This document shows positions 9,139 to 17,735 of a stretch of DNA of 64,000 nucleotides, piece after piece. The notes beneath the pieces were generated by a model. The model did no database searches, was not told the origin of the DNA, and saw only the letters and a program-made list of their open reading frames with translations. Positions within the stretch are counted from its first letter, which is position 1, and each line of letters begins with the position of its first letter. The translations under genes and the position numbers were made by a program. Source of the stretch: Vibrio tarriae (GTDB taxonomy: Bacteria > Pseudomonadota > Gammaproteobacteria > Enterobacterales > Vibrionaceae); contig NZ_CP022352.1 in the NCBI RefSeq assembly GCF_002216685.1, positions 558,001 through 622,000 on the forward strand, given 5' to 3'.

Positions 9139-10956
9139 TTACAGCTCGCGCAACACTCGGAAACCGACATAATTGGCCGCTGTCGTTGGGCCAACAAAGA
9201 GCTCACTATAGGCTTTTGCCATTTCAGGCGAGAAGCTCCAAGCGCCGCCTTTGGCCAAACCGCGTGAATCGCCAGTCCATTCCCAAACATTACCTACCAT
9301 GTCGTAAAACCCTAAGGCGTTAGGAGCGAAGGCTTTGACTGGGGAGGTACTTTTGTTAGACCAAGAGGTTCCTGCCCACCCGGTGTTGGCTTTACCAGCA
9401 CCAAATTTATTGCCCCACCAGTAATCGGTTTTACTGCCTGCACGAGCGGCGATCTCCCACTCTTCTTCGGTTGGCAAACGGTACGTAAAGCCCGTTTCTT
9501 TGGAAAGCCAACGAGCATAAGCTTTGGCATCATTCTGACTAACACACACGACGGGGGAATCTTTACTCTGTTTGAAACCTGGGTTGCGCCAATCGCTATC
9601 TGATACCGGAGCAATTTCCGATTCATTCACCGAAATACAGAGGTTTTTGAGCTCAGCATCAGTTTTATATTTGGCTTGAGTAACGAAGTTTTCAAACTGG
9701 CTAACCGTGACTGGCGTTGAGCTGAGTGCGAAAGCATGATCAAGGTTGTATTGCTTGGCGGCATTTTCACCCAACAGATACTGCCCCGGTAGAATGGTGA
9801 TCACCTCAGGAGCGCTGACTTTACCTTTCCCTGAATCGGCAAATTTTTGCCCGACACGTAAAGGATTGGCCTTTTCATGTAGATTAACCCGTATGGTTTG
9901 ATCGGAGGTGATGTTGACTTCTTGCTCAAAAGTGCGGAAGCCCTCTTTTTCAATTCTTACTTTATGCTTACCGACAGGCAGCAATATTTCAACCGGAGTA
10001 CTGCCATAATTGACACCACCAATGGTCACTCGATCACCATGTTGATTGGAGCGGATGGCTAAGTTAATCCAAGCTACCTCTTGTTGTTGCTGTGATATAT
10101 CACCTTGACCCGGTGCAAAGCAGTATTGCGAGTCAATATTCAAGAGCTTACAAGGCGTGTTTTCTGCAGGGCGAGCTTCAAATTGGGCATTCACTATGCT
10201 TCGAAAACGCATGCCGTCATAGAAGCCAGAATCGACCACGTCATGTTTTAGCAGATGAATATTGAGTGATACATTACTCAATTGAGCTTTGATCGTGTTG
10301 GATTCACTGCTTTCATCGATAAGCCAAAGTTGGAATTGGCTTACCGCTTTCTGCAACGCCAAATCCGTGGTTTGTTTGCTACATTGCGCAAAAGTCATAT
10401 CCGCACTACACAGATTGGTGAAGCTGACTTTTTGCTCACCAGAGCGTTGCAACTCCTCGCGCAGTCTATCCACGCGGGCGCGCATTTTGTCTTGTTGGAG
10501 TAGTGCAATACTCTGCTCTATGGTCTGCTGTTGTACCTGGTATTGTGCCAATACTGACTGCATCTCTTGCAGTTTTTGTTCAGCATCCAAACGTGCGACT
10601 TGGTTCTGTTTGACCTGAGCCCATGCGGCTTGATACGCGTTTTGTGATGGCTGGATGTCGAGATCTGGCTCATCAATCATTTTTTGATAATCACGCTCAA
10701 GGTTCGTTTTGGCTGCTTTTAACGCCGCATCCAAAGCTTTCGCTTGCTGAGTCAAGCGATTGAGCTCGGCCTGTTGGTTACCGACGGCCACTTTTTGAAG
10801 CTTGGCCGCATCCGTGGCATTTTGCAGCTCGGTATGTTTGCCAAACAGCGCATCGTCAATGGCAAGAACAGAAGAGGTGACTTCTTCTGCTAGCACTGGT
10901 GCTGCCATTAAGCAAGGTGAAAGTGCTAATAATAAAGCGGGAATCCCTTGTCGCAT
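9139..10956 (-). CDS. periplasmic coiled-coil protein with PEGA and FGE-sulfatase-like domains
   Basis: The 605-residue protein has a signal peptide (MRQGIPALLLALSPCLMAAPVLA), a long helical coiled-coil stretch (about 35-180), a PEGA surface domain (VTIGGVNYGSTPVEILLPVGKHKVRIEKEGF, about 305-355) and a C-terminal FGE-sulfatase domain (about 380-605, with EEWEIAARAG, VGNVWEWTGDS and YVGFRVLREL). The C-terminal segment where true formylglycine-generating enzymes carry the reactive cysteines reads GGAWSFSPEMAKAYSELF, without Cys, so I expect a binding or structural role. It is a relative of the next gene upstream, sharing leader, coiled coil and PEGA domain but adding the FGE module. Its role is unknown. 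Confidence 0.85.
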   Translation of the reverse strand: MRQGIPALLLALSPCLMAAPVLAEEVTSSVLAIDDALFGKHTELQNATDAAKLQKVAVGNQQAELNRLTQQAKALDAALKAAKTNLERDYQKMIDEPDLDIQPSQNAYQAAWAQVKQNQVARLDAEQKLQEMQSVLAQYQVQQQTIEQSIALLQQDKMRARVDRLREELQRSGEQKVSFTNLCSADMTFAQCSKQTTDLALQKAVSQFQLWLIDESSESNTIKAQLSNVSLNIHLLKHDVVDSGFYDGMRFRSIVNAQFEARPAENTPCKLLNIDSQYCFAPGQGDISQQQQEVAWINLAIRSNQHGDRVTIGGVNYGSTPVEILLPVGKHKVRIEKEGFRTFEQEVNITSDQTIRVNLHEKANPLRVGQKFADSGKGKVSAPEVITILPGQYLLGENAAKQYNLDHAFALSSTPVTVSQFENFVTQAKYKTDAELKNLCISVNESEIAPVSDSDWRNPGFKQSKDSPVVCVSQNDAKAYARWLSKETGFTYRLPTEEEWEIAARAGSKTDYWWGNKFGAGKANTGWAGTSWSNKSTSPVKAFAPNALGFYDMVGNVWEWTGDSRGLAKGGAWSFSPEMAKAYSELFVGPTTAANYVGFRVLREL

Positions 10957-11115
10957 GGTGGTCTACTTCAAGTTAGGAAATTAAGTCTAAGTTATGAGCA
11001 TTCTAAACGAAAACGCCATTTTGTCAGAAGTCATCTTTCAATAACTTAGTGACAAAATGGCGTTTTATCGACAGGTTTGTGAATTCCGACAAGAAATCGT
11101 TGGATTTTTGTGCGG

Positions 11116-12222
11116 CTAGCTGTCTTTGTTTGGTCTGAGTTTTACCCATACCGTGTCATTACTATTGACCGTAATCACACGATTGTAGGTTTCATAACCT
11201 TCTTTTGATACGGTGACTTGGTGTTTACCCGCTGGCAATACGAGCTCAACAGGGGTACTACCATAGTTGACGCCATTAATGGTCACAGAATCATTGTATT
11301 GATCAGAGCGCACTGTCACGTTCGCCCACTGTTTATCTTGTTTCTTGGGCGCCGCTTGTTCTGACTCACCCTTTAAACAGTAACGGGTTTCCACATTCAG
11401 CAGTTTGCACGCCGCTACAGCTTCTGGTTTTGCTTGTAGCTGAGCTTGCATTTGAGTGAAGTACTCGTTATTACCTTCAAAACCCGAGCGGATCATTTGG
11501 CTCTCTTGAACGTGAATATTGAATTCAACGCCTTTTAAGTTTTGTTTCGCAATCGCCGATTCAGTGACATCATTGATGAGATTGTCGCGGAAGGTTTTCA
11601 CCGCTTTTTGCTTCGTCAGGTATTGACCCTGATTAGCACATTCACCCAGTGTCATGGTGGTTGAACAGGTCGTCTTGAAGGTAGTTTCCAACACGCTACT
11701 TTCACGCAGTTCTGCCGCTAAACGCTTAACGCGAGCCTCAATTTTGGCTTCTTCCAAATTGGTCAGCTCAGTATCCAAACGTGCTTGTCGCTGTTTGATT
11801 TGCGACAGACGCATTTCAATTTCAGTCACTGCTTGTTCGTTGTCGAGCTTTTGTGACTGATTTGATTTGAGCGCATTCCACGTTTCTTGGTAGCGTTTTT
11901 GAAAGGTGACTAGGTCAGTGTCTGGATCTTCAAGAAGGCGAGTATACTGTTTGTCCAACTCTGACTTAGCACGATTACGCTTGGCGTCTAACTCTTCGCC
12001 TTCACGTTTCAATCGACTCTGCTCGTTTTTCAGTTGTTGCAGTTTACCGCTCTCCACCTCGTAGTCGGTGAGGATCGCGTTGATTTCATTCTGTTTGTTA
12101 CTCAATTTCTCATCGATAGCCGCAACGGGGTCAGCTTGAGTGACCTCCTCTGCGTACACCGATGCAGATACCCATAAAGGGGATAGCGCAAGCAAAAGCG
12201 CTGGGATGCGACGTTTAATCAT
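11116..12222 (-). CDS. periplasmic coiled-coil PEGA-domain protein, paralogue of the FGE fusion
   Basis: I start at the ATG at 12222 (MIKRRIPALLLALSP), because it restores the same leader as the downstream paralogue and has AGGG just upstream; an ATG 11 codons earlier is less likely. The 368 residues comprise a signal peptide, a charged coiled coil (about 30-180) and a PEGA domain (VTINGVNYGSTPVELVLPAG) near the C-terminus, ending at PNKDS. Compared with its neighbour it simply lacks the FGE-like domain, so the pair probably arose by tandem duplication with later domain gain or loss. The 159-bp spacing allows separate or shared transcription. Function unknown. Confidence 0.85.
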   Translation of the reverse strand: MIKRRIPALLLALSPLWVSASVYAEEVTQADPVAAIDEKLSNKQNEINAILTDYEVESGKLQQLKNEQSRLKREGEELDAKRNRAKSELDKQYTRLLEDPDTDLVTFQKRYQETWNALKSNQSQKLDNEQAVTEIEMRLSQIKQRQARLDTELTNLEEAKIEARVKRLAAELRESSVLETTFKTTCSTTMTLGECANQGQYLTKQKAVKTFRDNLINDVTESAIAKQNLKGVEFNIHVQESQMIRSGFEGNNEYFTQMQAQLQAKPEAVAACKLLNVETRYCLKGESEQAAPKKQDKQWANVTVRSDQYNDSVTINGVNYGSTPVELVLPAGKHQVTVSKEGYETYNRVITVNSNDTVWVKLRPNKDS

Positions 12223-12645
12223 AGGTCCCTGCAACATATTTATGTTTAGCCACATAAAGTGGGAAAGACAAACTTTTGACAGCTTTGTAGATAGCTGAAT
12301 TATTAATGCAAATATTATTCCGCTTAGTCAGAAATCATCACAAATCTGTGCACTAGGTGACTGATTTTTTGAACTTTAGATCTAAGCATTTTTATTTTGA
12401 GCAGATTCGAGAAATATGCAAGCTGAGTTTTCCGATCTACTTTAACGTTTTTTAATTGAGTACACATTGACCGTAATTTATGTGCACTTGATCATTGTTC
12501 CGAGATGAGAATTGAACCCAATTGCAGCCAAGATTTTTAATCAATATGTGTGTAATTGGTTATTAATGCCTCTAAATGGGAGTGATTTCGTTTTGGAACA
12601 ATTTGAGATACCATGGCCGCGCAAATACCACCCGATGAGGTTGAA
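12223..12645. other. divergent intergenic region between the PEGA gene and the AraC regulator
   Basis: About 420 bp of AT-rich, non-coding sequence that must hold promoters in both directions. I see no convincing operator, hairpin or RNA gene. The first ATG in the AraC frame (12613) lies at its right edge but has no good ribosome-binding site. Confidence 0.5.
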
Positions 12646-13476
12646 ATGGCTCAATCGAATGCCCCAGAGGCTGGCAAGGCTTCTTCCATTGCCAAAGTTT
12701 TGTCGCCTAAACCAGCAGAATTGATCACTTTGCCTTCGCATATGGCTTGCCATGATCATAGTTACACGCAAATTGTGATTGGTTTGAAAGGGCAAGCTGA
12801 ATTTGAAGTACGTGGTATGGGGAATATTGTCGGGCCCGGGCAGGGTTGTGTGGTGACATCGGGGTCTGATCATGCGTTTGGTGGTGTCGTGGGGCAGTCG
12901 GATATTCTGGTGCTCAATATGCCGATTCCGAGTGATGATGATCCGTTATTGCTGCGTAAACTGAATGAACTTGCGGTGGGCGATGTCTATTTTCAACTCG
13001 ATGGTCAGATCCAACGTTTAATTCAAATGCTGGTGCAGGAGATGCAAGCCAGTCCTGATGATCTTCTGCTTGGCCGAGCTTGTAACGATACGGTCGTTGC
13101 GCTTTTGCAGCGCCACATCAGCGCGCTTGCCAGTGCGCATAAAGAATCCCGTTTTGATATGGAAGTGGTGGATCGCTATATCGAGCAGCACTTGGCGCAC
13201 CGTATTTCCGTTGCGCAGCTGGCGGGAAGCGTGTTCTTAAGTGAAAGCCAATTCCATGCTTTGTTCAAAGAACAGATGGGGCTCACTCCACATCAATATG
13301 TGTTGAATAAGCGCGTCGATATGGCGAAAAAGCTGATTGAGCAAGGTCGGCTCAATTTGGGGCAAATTGCCGAATTGACGGGATTTTCCAATCAAAGCAC
13401 TTTCGCGCATACCTTTTCTCGGTTGCATGGCATTTCTCCCTCACACTATAAGCGACGTTTTTCTTCTACGTCCTAA
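12646..13476 (+). CDS. AraC-family transcriptional regulator, probably of the put genes
   Basis: The protein has an N-terminal cupin-like sensing region (SHMACHDHSYTQIVIGLKGQAEF) and a C-terminal double HTH of the AraC/XylS type (about 180-276, VAQLAGSVFLSESQFHALFKEQMGLTPHQYVLNKRV and GFSNQSTFAHTFSRLHGISPSHYKRRF). I prefer the ATG at 12646 (MAQSNAPEAG), with GAGG 5 bases upstream, over the ATG at 12613, which lacks an obvious site; this gives 276 residues. It reads in the same direction as putA, 347 bp ahead, which suggests control of proline use. That link is inference from position. Confidence 0.85.
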   Translation: MAQSNAPEAGKASSIAKVLSPKPAELITLPSHMACHDHSYTQIVIGLKGQAEFEVRGMGNIVGPGQGCVVTSGSDHAFGGVVGQSDILVLNMPIPSDDDPLLLRKLNELAVGDVYFQLDGQIQRLIQMLVQEMQASPDDLLLGRACNDTVVALLQRHISALASAHKESRFDMEVVDRYIEQHLAHRISVAQLAGSVFLSESQFHALFKEQMGLTPHQYVLNKRVDMAKKLIEQGRLNLGQIAELTGFSNQSTFAHTFSRLHGISPSHYKRRFSSTS

Positions 13477-13823
13477 TTTTATGGATCCTAACAATCCTCT
13501 CTCATCGTGTTCACTAAGATCGCGAGGCTCTCAATCTCTATAACATTTCTTCTTGATGGCAAAACAATAATGAATACACATCTGTTTGCTTATTGATGAC
13601 GGGTGGCTCACTTTTTATCGTTGTTGAGTTGCAATGATTGCAAAATAATTGGCGATGAAACTTGCTTGAATTGGTGTGATCTTGTTTTTGTTTTGTTAAA
13701 ACTCAGAGTTATTGACAAAATACTAGGACTTTTTGACAAGTTTTCTTCTCACGCTCAAAATACACTGCCAGCCATTGCAGGAAACCTGACTCAATCTGTC
13801 AGGTATGAGATGAAGGAATCCAC
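13477..13823 (+). promoter_or_regulatory. putA upstream region with a 7-bp inverted repeat in the leader
   Basis: This 347-bp non-coding stretch holds the putA promoter region. Close to the gene, ACCTGAC (13784-13790) and GTCAGGT (13798-13804) form an inverted repeat around TCAATCT, ending 19 bases before the ATG. It could be an operator or an mRNA hairpin near the ribosome-binding site (AAGGA at about 13813). No other RNA or gene is visible. Confidence 0.45.
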
Positions 13824-16800
13824 ATGTTTACAGCAACCGATGTGTTGAACGCAGCGTTTATCGAGCAGCCGCTGGATAAACTATGGTCGCTGATCTCGCC
13901 ACTGTATATGGTGGACGAATCCCAATGGCTGACCCAATTATTGCCTCTCGCAACGCCAAGCCATGCTGAAAAAGTAGCAATGGCGGAGAAAACCACGCGC
14001 TTAATTGAAGCGATCCGCAGCGATAAAAAAGCGGTGCAGATGATTGATGCACTGCTTTTGGAATACAGCTTGGATACCCAAGAAGGTATTTTGCTGATGT
14101 GTTTGGCTGAAGCGTTAATGCGCATTCCTGATGCAGAAACGGCTGACGCGTTTATTAAAGATCGCTTGGGCGTTGCGGATTGGAAATCCCACCTGAAAAA
14201 TTCAGATTCGGTATTCGTGAATGCTTCAACTTGGGGCTTGATGCTCACCGGTAAAGTGATTGGCTTGGCTGATGGGGATACCGCAAGCCCAGTGCAAGCG
14301 GTGAATCGTTTAGTCAATAAGTTGACTGAGCCTGTGATCCGCAAAGCCATGCATCAAGCGATGAAGATCATGGGCCATCAATTTGTGCTTGGACGCACCA
14401 TTGAAGAAGCGCAGAAAAATGGCCGACCCATGCGTGATAAGGGTTATACCTATTCGTTTGACATGTTGGGTGAAGCGGCGCTGACTTCCGCCGATGCACA
14501 CAAGTATTTCAAAGATTACTTGATGGCGATTGAAGCGGTAGGCCGCGACAAATATGGTCTGGATACCAGCCCAGCGCCGTCGGTCTCGATCAAACTTTCT
14601 GCTTTGCATCCTCGCTACCAAGTGGCGAATGCCGATCGTGTGATGACCGAGCTGTACAGCACACTTATCCAACTGCTTGAACGCGCGAAAGAGCTGGATG
14701 TCGCCATCACGATTGATGCCGAAGAAGCGGATCGTTTAGAGCTGTCACTGCATCTGTTTGAAAAGCTCTATCGCAGCGACACGCTGCGTGGTTGGGGCAA
14801 GTTTGGTTTGGTGGTTCAAGCCTACTCCAAACGTGCGTTGCCAGTATTGGTTTGGCTGACGGCACTCGCGAAAGAGCAGGGCGATCTCATCCCTGTCCGT
14901 TTAGTCAAAGGCGCGTATTGGGATAGCGAAATTAAGATGTCACAGCAACGCGGTTTTACTGGCTATCCGGTTTATACGCGCAAAGAAGCGACCGATGTTT
15001 CTTACCTCGCTTGTGCTCGTTTCTTACTGAGCGAATCGGTACGCGGCAATCTGTTCCCGCAATTTGCTAGCCATAACGCGCAAACCGTTACCGCGATTGC
15101 GGTGATGGCACAACACAAAGATTTTGAGTTCCAGCGTTTGCATGGCATGGGGGATGCGCTTTATCACCATGCGAAAGCGGCTTATCAGCAGTCGGTACGG
15201 ATTTATGCCCCCGTGGGCAGCCATAAAGATCTGCTGCCCTATCTGGTGCGTCGATTACTGGAAAATGGTGCAAACAGTTCGTTCGTACATCGCTTGGTGG
15301 ATTCTCGTTGCCCGGTTGGTGCGTTGACTCAGCATCCAGTCGATATGCTGCTTGCGTTTGAAACCTTAAATAACCGTAAGATCCCACTGCCAACGGAGAT
15401 TTTTGCCGAGCGCAAAAACTCATTGGGGATCAACATTGATATTGAGAGTGAAGCGAAGCCGTTTGAAGCTAAGATCCACGCTTGGTTAGATAAGACGTGG
15501 CAAGCGGCACCGATCATTGGCGGGCACTCTTATTACGAAAGCATGATCAAGGCTGATCACAGTGCAGAGCCCGTCACTGCGCCTTACGATCGCCGTATCC
15601 AAGTCGGTCAGGTGTTTCACGCTAACCTTGATCATGTTTCCGCTGCGATCGAATCCGCTCAACAAGCTTTTGCAACTTGGAATGCGCTCGATGCCAGTGA
15701 GCGTGCGAGTAAATTGGATGCGCTGGCAGATCTGCTTGAACTGCATATGCCTGAGTTGGTGGCCTTGTGTCATCAAGAAGCGGGCAAAACCATTCACGAC
15801 AGCATTGATGAAGTGCGTGAAGCGGTTGATTTCTGTCGTTATTACGCCAAACAAGTCGATGTGCTGGGCGAGTTCAGTGTTGAAAGCTTTGATGGTTCAA
15901 CACGTCGTGTCAGCCATCAAGGTCGTGGTGTGTTTGTGTGTATTAGCCCGTGGAACTTCCCGCTGGCGATTTTCCTTGGCCAAATCAGTGCCGCCTTGGT
16001 GGCTGGAAATACCGTGATTGCCAAACCTGCCGAGCAAACCAGTTTGATCGCGTATCGCGCGGTTGAGCTGATGCAAGAAGCGGGTTTCCCTGCTGGAACC
16101 ATCCAACTTTTACCGGGGCGCGGTGCCGATATCGGCTGCGCACTCACTTCTCATCCGGCTATCGCGGGTGTGGCGTTTACCGGTTCAACCGCCACGGCGC
16201 AACGTATTAATCAAACCCTCGCGCAACGTGAAGCGGCTCCGGTGCCATTTATTGCAGAAACCGGTGGCCAAAACGCCATGATTGTGGACAGTACCGCGCT
16301 GCCAGAGCAAGTGGTGCGTGATGTGCTGCGTTCCGCTTTTGCCTCTGCTGGCCAACGCTGTTCGGCACTGCGTGTGCTGTTTGTACAGCAGGATATTGCC
16401 GATCGCGTGATCACTTTGATTCAGGGCGCGATGCAAGAGCTGAAAGTCGGTGTACCACATCTGCATCAAACCGATGTCGGGCCAGTGATTGATGAGAAAG
16501 CCAAACAGAAACTGTTGGCGCACATTGAACACATGAGCCAAACCCAGAAGAAAATCGCTCAGCTTACTTTGAGTGAAGCTTGCCAGCATGGCGACTTTGT
16601 TGCGCCAACTGCCTTTGAAATTGATGACATTGCCGCGCTGAGTGAAGAGCAGTTTGGCCCGATCTTGCACATAGTGCGGTTTAAAGCGCGCGAACTGGCG
16701 CAGATCGTCGACAAAATCAACCAAACTGGTTTTGGTTTAACCATGGGCATTCATAGCCGTAACGAAACCACGTATCGCTGGATTGAAAAACATGCCCGAG

Positions 16801-16943
16801 TGGGCAACTGCTACATCAACCGCGATCAAGTCGGGGCTGTGGTGGGGGTACAACCGTTTGGCGGACAAGGGTTGTCTGGTACCGGACCGAAAGCGGGCGG
16901 GCCTCACTATCTTTACCGCTTTACTCAAGTGCAATACCAGTAA
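13824..16943 (+). CDS. putA: bifunctional proline dehydrogenase / L-glutamate gamma-semialdehyde dehydrogenase
   Basis: PutA converts proline to glutamate in two steps, with FAD- and then NAD-dependent domains in one chain. The proline dehydrogenase barrel covers about 150-480 (SVSIKLSALHPRY, LIPVRLVKGAYWDSEI, FPQFASHNAQTV) and the aldehyde dehydrogenase about 560-1035, with FIAETGGQNAMIVDS and the catalytic Cys in ASAGQRCSALRVLF. At 1039 residues it is of the short PutA type without an evident N-terminal ribbon-helix-helix, so it is not expected to repress its own operon. AAGGA lies 6 bases before the start. It is followed by an aldehyde-dehydrogenase-like half gene and putP, together a proline-use cluster. 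Confidence 0.96.
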   Translation: MFTATDVLNAAFIEQPLDKLWSLISPLYMVDESQWLTQLLPLATPSHAEKVAMAEKTTRLIEAIRSDKKAVQMIDALLLEYSLDTQEGILLMCLAEALMRIPDAETADAFIKDRLGVADWKSHLKNSDSVFVNASTWGLMLTGKVIGLADGDTASPVQAVNRLVNKLTEPVIRKAMHQAMKIMGHQFVLGRTIEEAQKNGRPMRDKGYTYSFDMLGEAALTSADAHKYFKDYLMAIEAVGRDKYGLDTSPAPSVSIKLSALHPRYQVANADRVMTELYSTLIQLLERAKELDVAITIDAEEADRLELSLHLFEKLYRSDTLRGWGKFGLVVQAYSKRALPVLVWLTALAKEQGDLIPVRLVKGAYWDSEIKMSQQRGFTGYPVYTRKEATDVSYLACARFLLSESVRGNLFPQFASHNAQTVTAIAVMAQHKDFEFQRLHGMGDALYHHAKAAYQQSVRIYAPVGSHKDLLPYLVRRLLENGANSSFVHRLVDSRCPVGALTQHPVDMLLAFETLNNRKIPLPTEIFAERKNSLGINIDIESEAKPFEAKIHAWLDKTWQAAPIIGGHSYYESMIKADHSAEPVTAPYDRRIQVGQVFHANLDHVSAAIESAQQAFATWNALDASERASKLDALADLLELHMPELVALCHQEAGKTIHDSIDEVREAVDFCRYYAKQVDVLGEFSVESFDGSTRRVSHQGRGVFVCISPWNFPLAIFLGQISAALVAGNTVIAKPAEQTSLIAYRAVELMQEAGFPAGTIQLLPGRGADIGCALTSHPAIAGVAFTGSTATAQRINQTLAQREAAPVPFIAETGGQNAMIVDSTALPEQVVRDVLRSAFASAGQRCSALRVLFVQQDIADRVITLIQGAMQELKVGVPHLHQTDVGPVIDEKAKQKLLAHIEHMSQTQKKIAQLTLSEACQHGDFVAPTAFEIDDIAALSEEQFGPILHIVRFKARELAQIVDKINQTGFGLTMGIHSRNETTYRWIEKHARVGNCYINRDQVGAVVGVQPFGGQGLSGTGPKAGGPHYLYRFTQVQYQ

Positions 16944-16964
16944 CCCACAGCAAGGAGACGTATC

Positions 16965-17663
16965 ATGGTGCATCAAGTAACCCGTTTTTCAGACGCCTTT
17001 TCTGCTTGGGAAAATTGGAATCTGACCGACTTTGACTCGAAATGTGAGTGTTTACTCGCGTTGAAATCTTTATTGGAAAATAGCATGCCCGGTGTGGCAA
17101 AAGTGATTTCCTACCATCTTCAACAGGCATCGACTTTGTTGGCGCATACGCACCAACTGATTGGGCCTACCGGAGAAACCAATGAGCTTTATACCGCAGG
17201 GCGTGGTGTTGCCCTGATCATCCAAGAGGATAACGGTATTCAAGCCAAACAAGCCGTAGTGGCTCAACTGACTGCTGCACTCGTAGCGGGGAACAGTGTC
17301 GTTTTTTGCAGTGACGATAAAGAGTTGAGTTCTGCGTTAGTGGCTGCTTACCAGCAGTCATCTCTTCCGGCAAATTTGTTGCAGTTTGCTTCTTTCGATG
17401 CGTATCACCAACTGATCGAATCAGATGTGAGATGCGTTGGATATGTCGGAACCCCGTCGGTTGAGGCCACGATCAACCGTCAGCTCGCGAAACGTACAGG
17501 CGCGATTGTCAGTCTCGTTTCAGAAACGGATCTGCTTACCTTGCCGGTGGCACATGATCCACATTTATCACTGCGCTTTATTACCGAGCGCACACGCACA
17601 ATAAATATAACAGCAGTGGGTGGAAACGCGACGCTCTTGGAGCTAGGTGTGGATACTCATTAG
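16965..17663 (+). CDS. half-length aldehyde-dehydrogenase-like protein following putA
   Basis: This 232-residue protein resembles the NAD-binding half of an aldehyde dehydrogenase (ALIIQEDNGIQAKQAVVAQLTAALVAGNSVVFC, then VGYVGTPSVEATINRQLAKRTGAIVSLVSET). It stops before a catalytic Cys loop, so it should not be an active dehydrogenase. A good ribosome-binding site (AAGGAG) and clean reading frame argue for a maintained gene and not decay. It begins 21 bp after the putA stop and is probably co-transcribed with it. A regulatory or scaffolding role in proline oxidation is possible but not shown. Confidence 0.8.
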   Translation: MVHQVTRFSDAFSAWENWNLTDFDSKCECLLALKSLLENSMPGVAKVISYHLQQASTLLAHTHQLIGPTGETNELYTAGRGVALIIQEDNGIQAKQAVVAQLTAALVAGNSVVFCSDDKELSSALVAAYQQSSLPANLLQFASFDAYHQLIESDVRCVGYVGTPSVEATINRQLAKRTGAIVSLVSETDLLTLPVAHDPHLSLRFITERTRTINITAVGGNATLLELGVDTH

Positions 17664-17676
17664 TCCTTTCTGCGTT

Positions 17677-17702
17677 TGCCCCCTTTGGATAAGAGGGGGC
17701 AT
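17677..17702 (+). repeat. GC-rich hairpin between the putA unit and putP
   Basis: TGCCCCCT and AGGGGGCA form an 8-bp stem around a loop of about 9 bases, 30 bp ahead of the putP start. There is no T-run, so it is more likely an mRNA-processing or partial attenuation structure than a full terminator. Confidence 0.55.
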
Positions 17703-17735
17703 GAAAGGCGATCTTGAAAAAGAGGACAAAACACA

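Noticed and set aside
13784..13804. ACCTGAC/GTCAGGT dyad before putA as a second lux box
   Set aside because: The arms are separated so that ACCTG and CAGGT are 11, not 10, bases apart, and it lies within 20 bases of the start codon. It is better read as an mRNA hairpin or unrelated operator.
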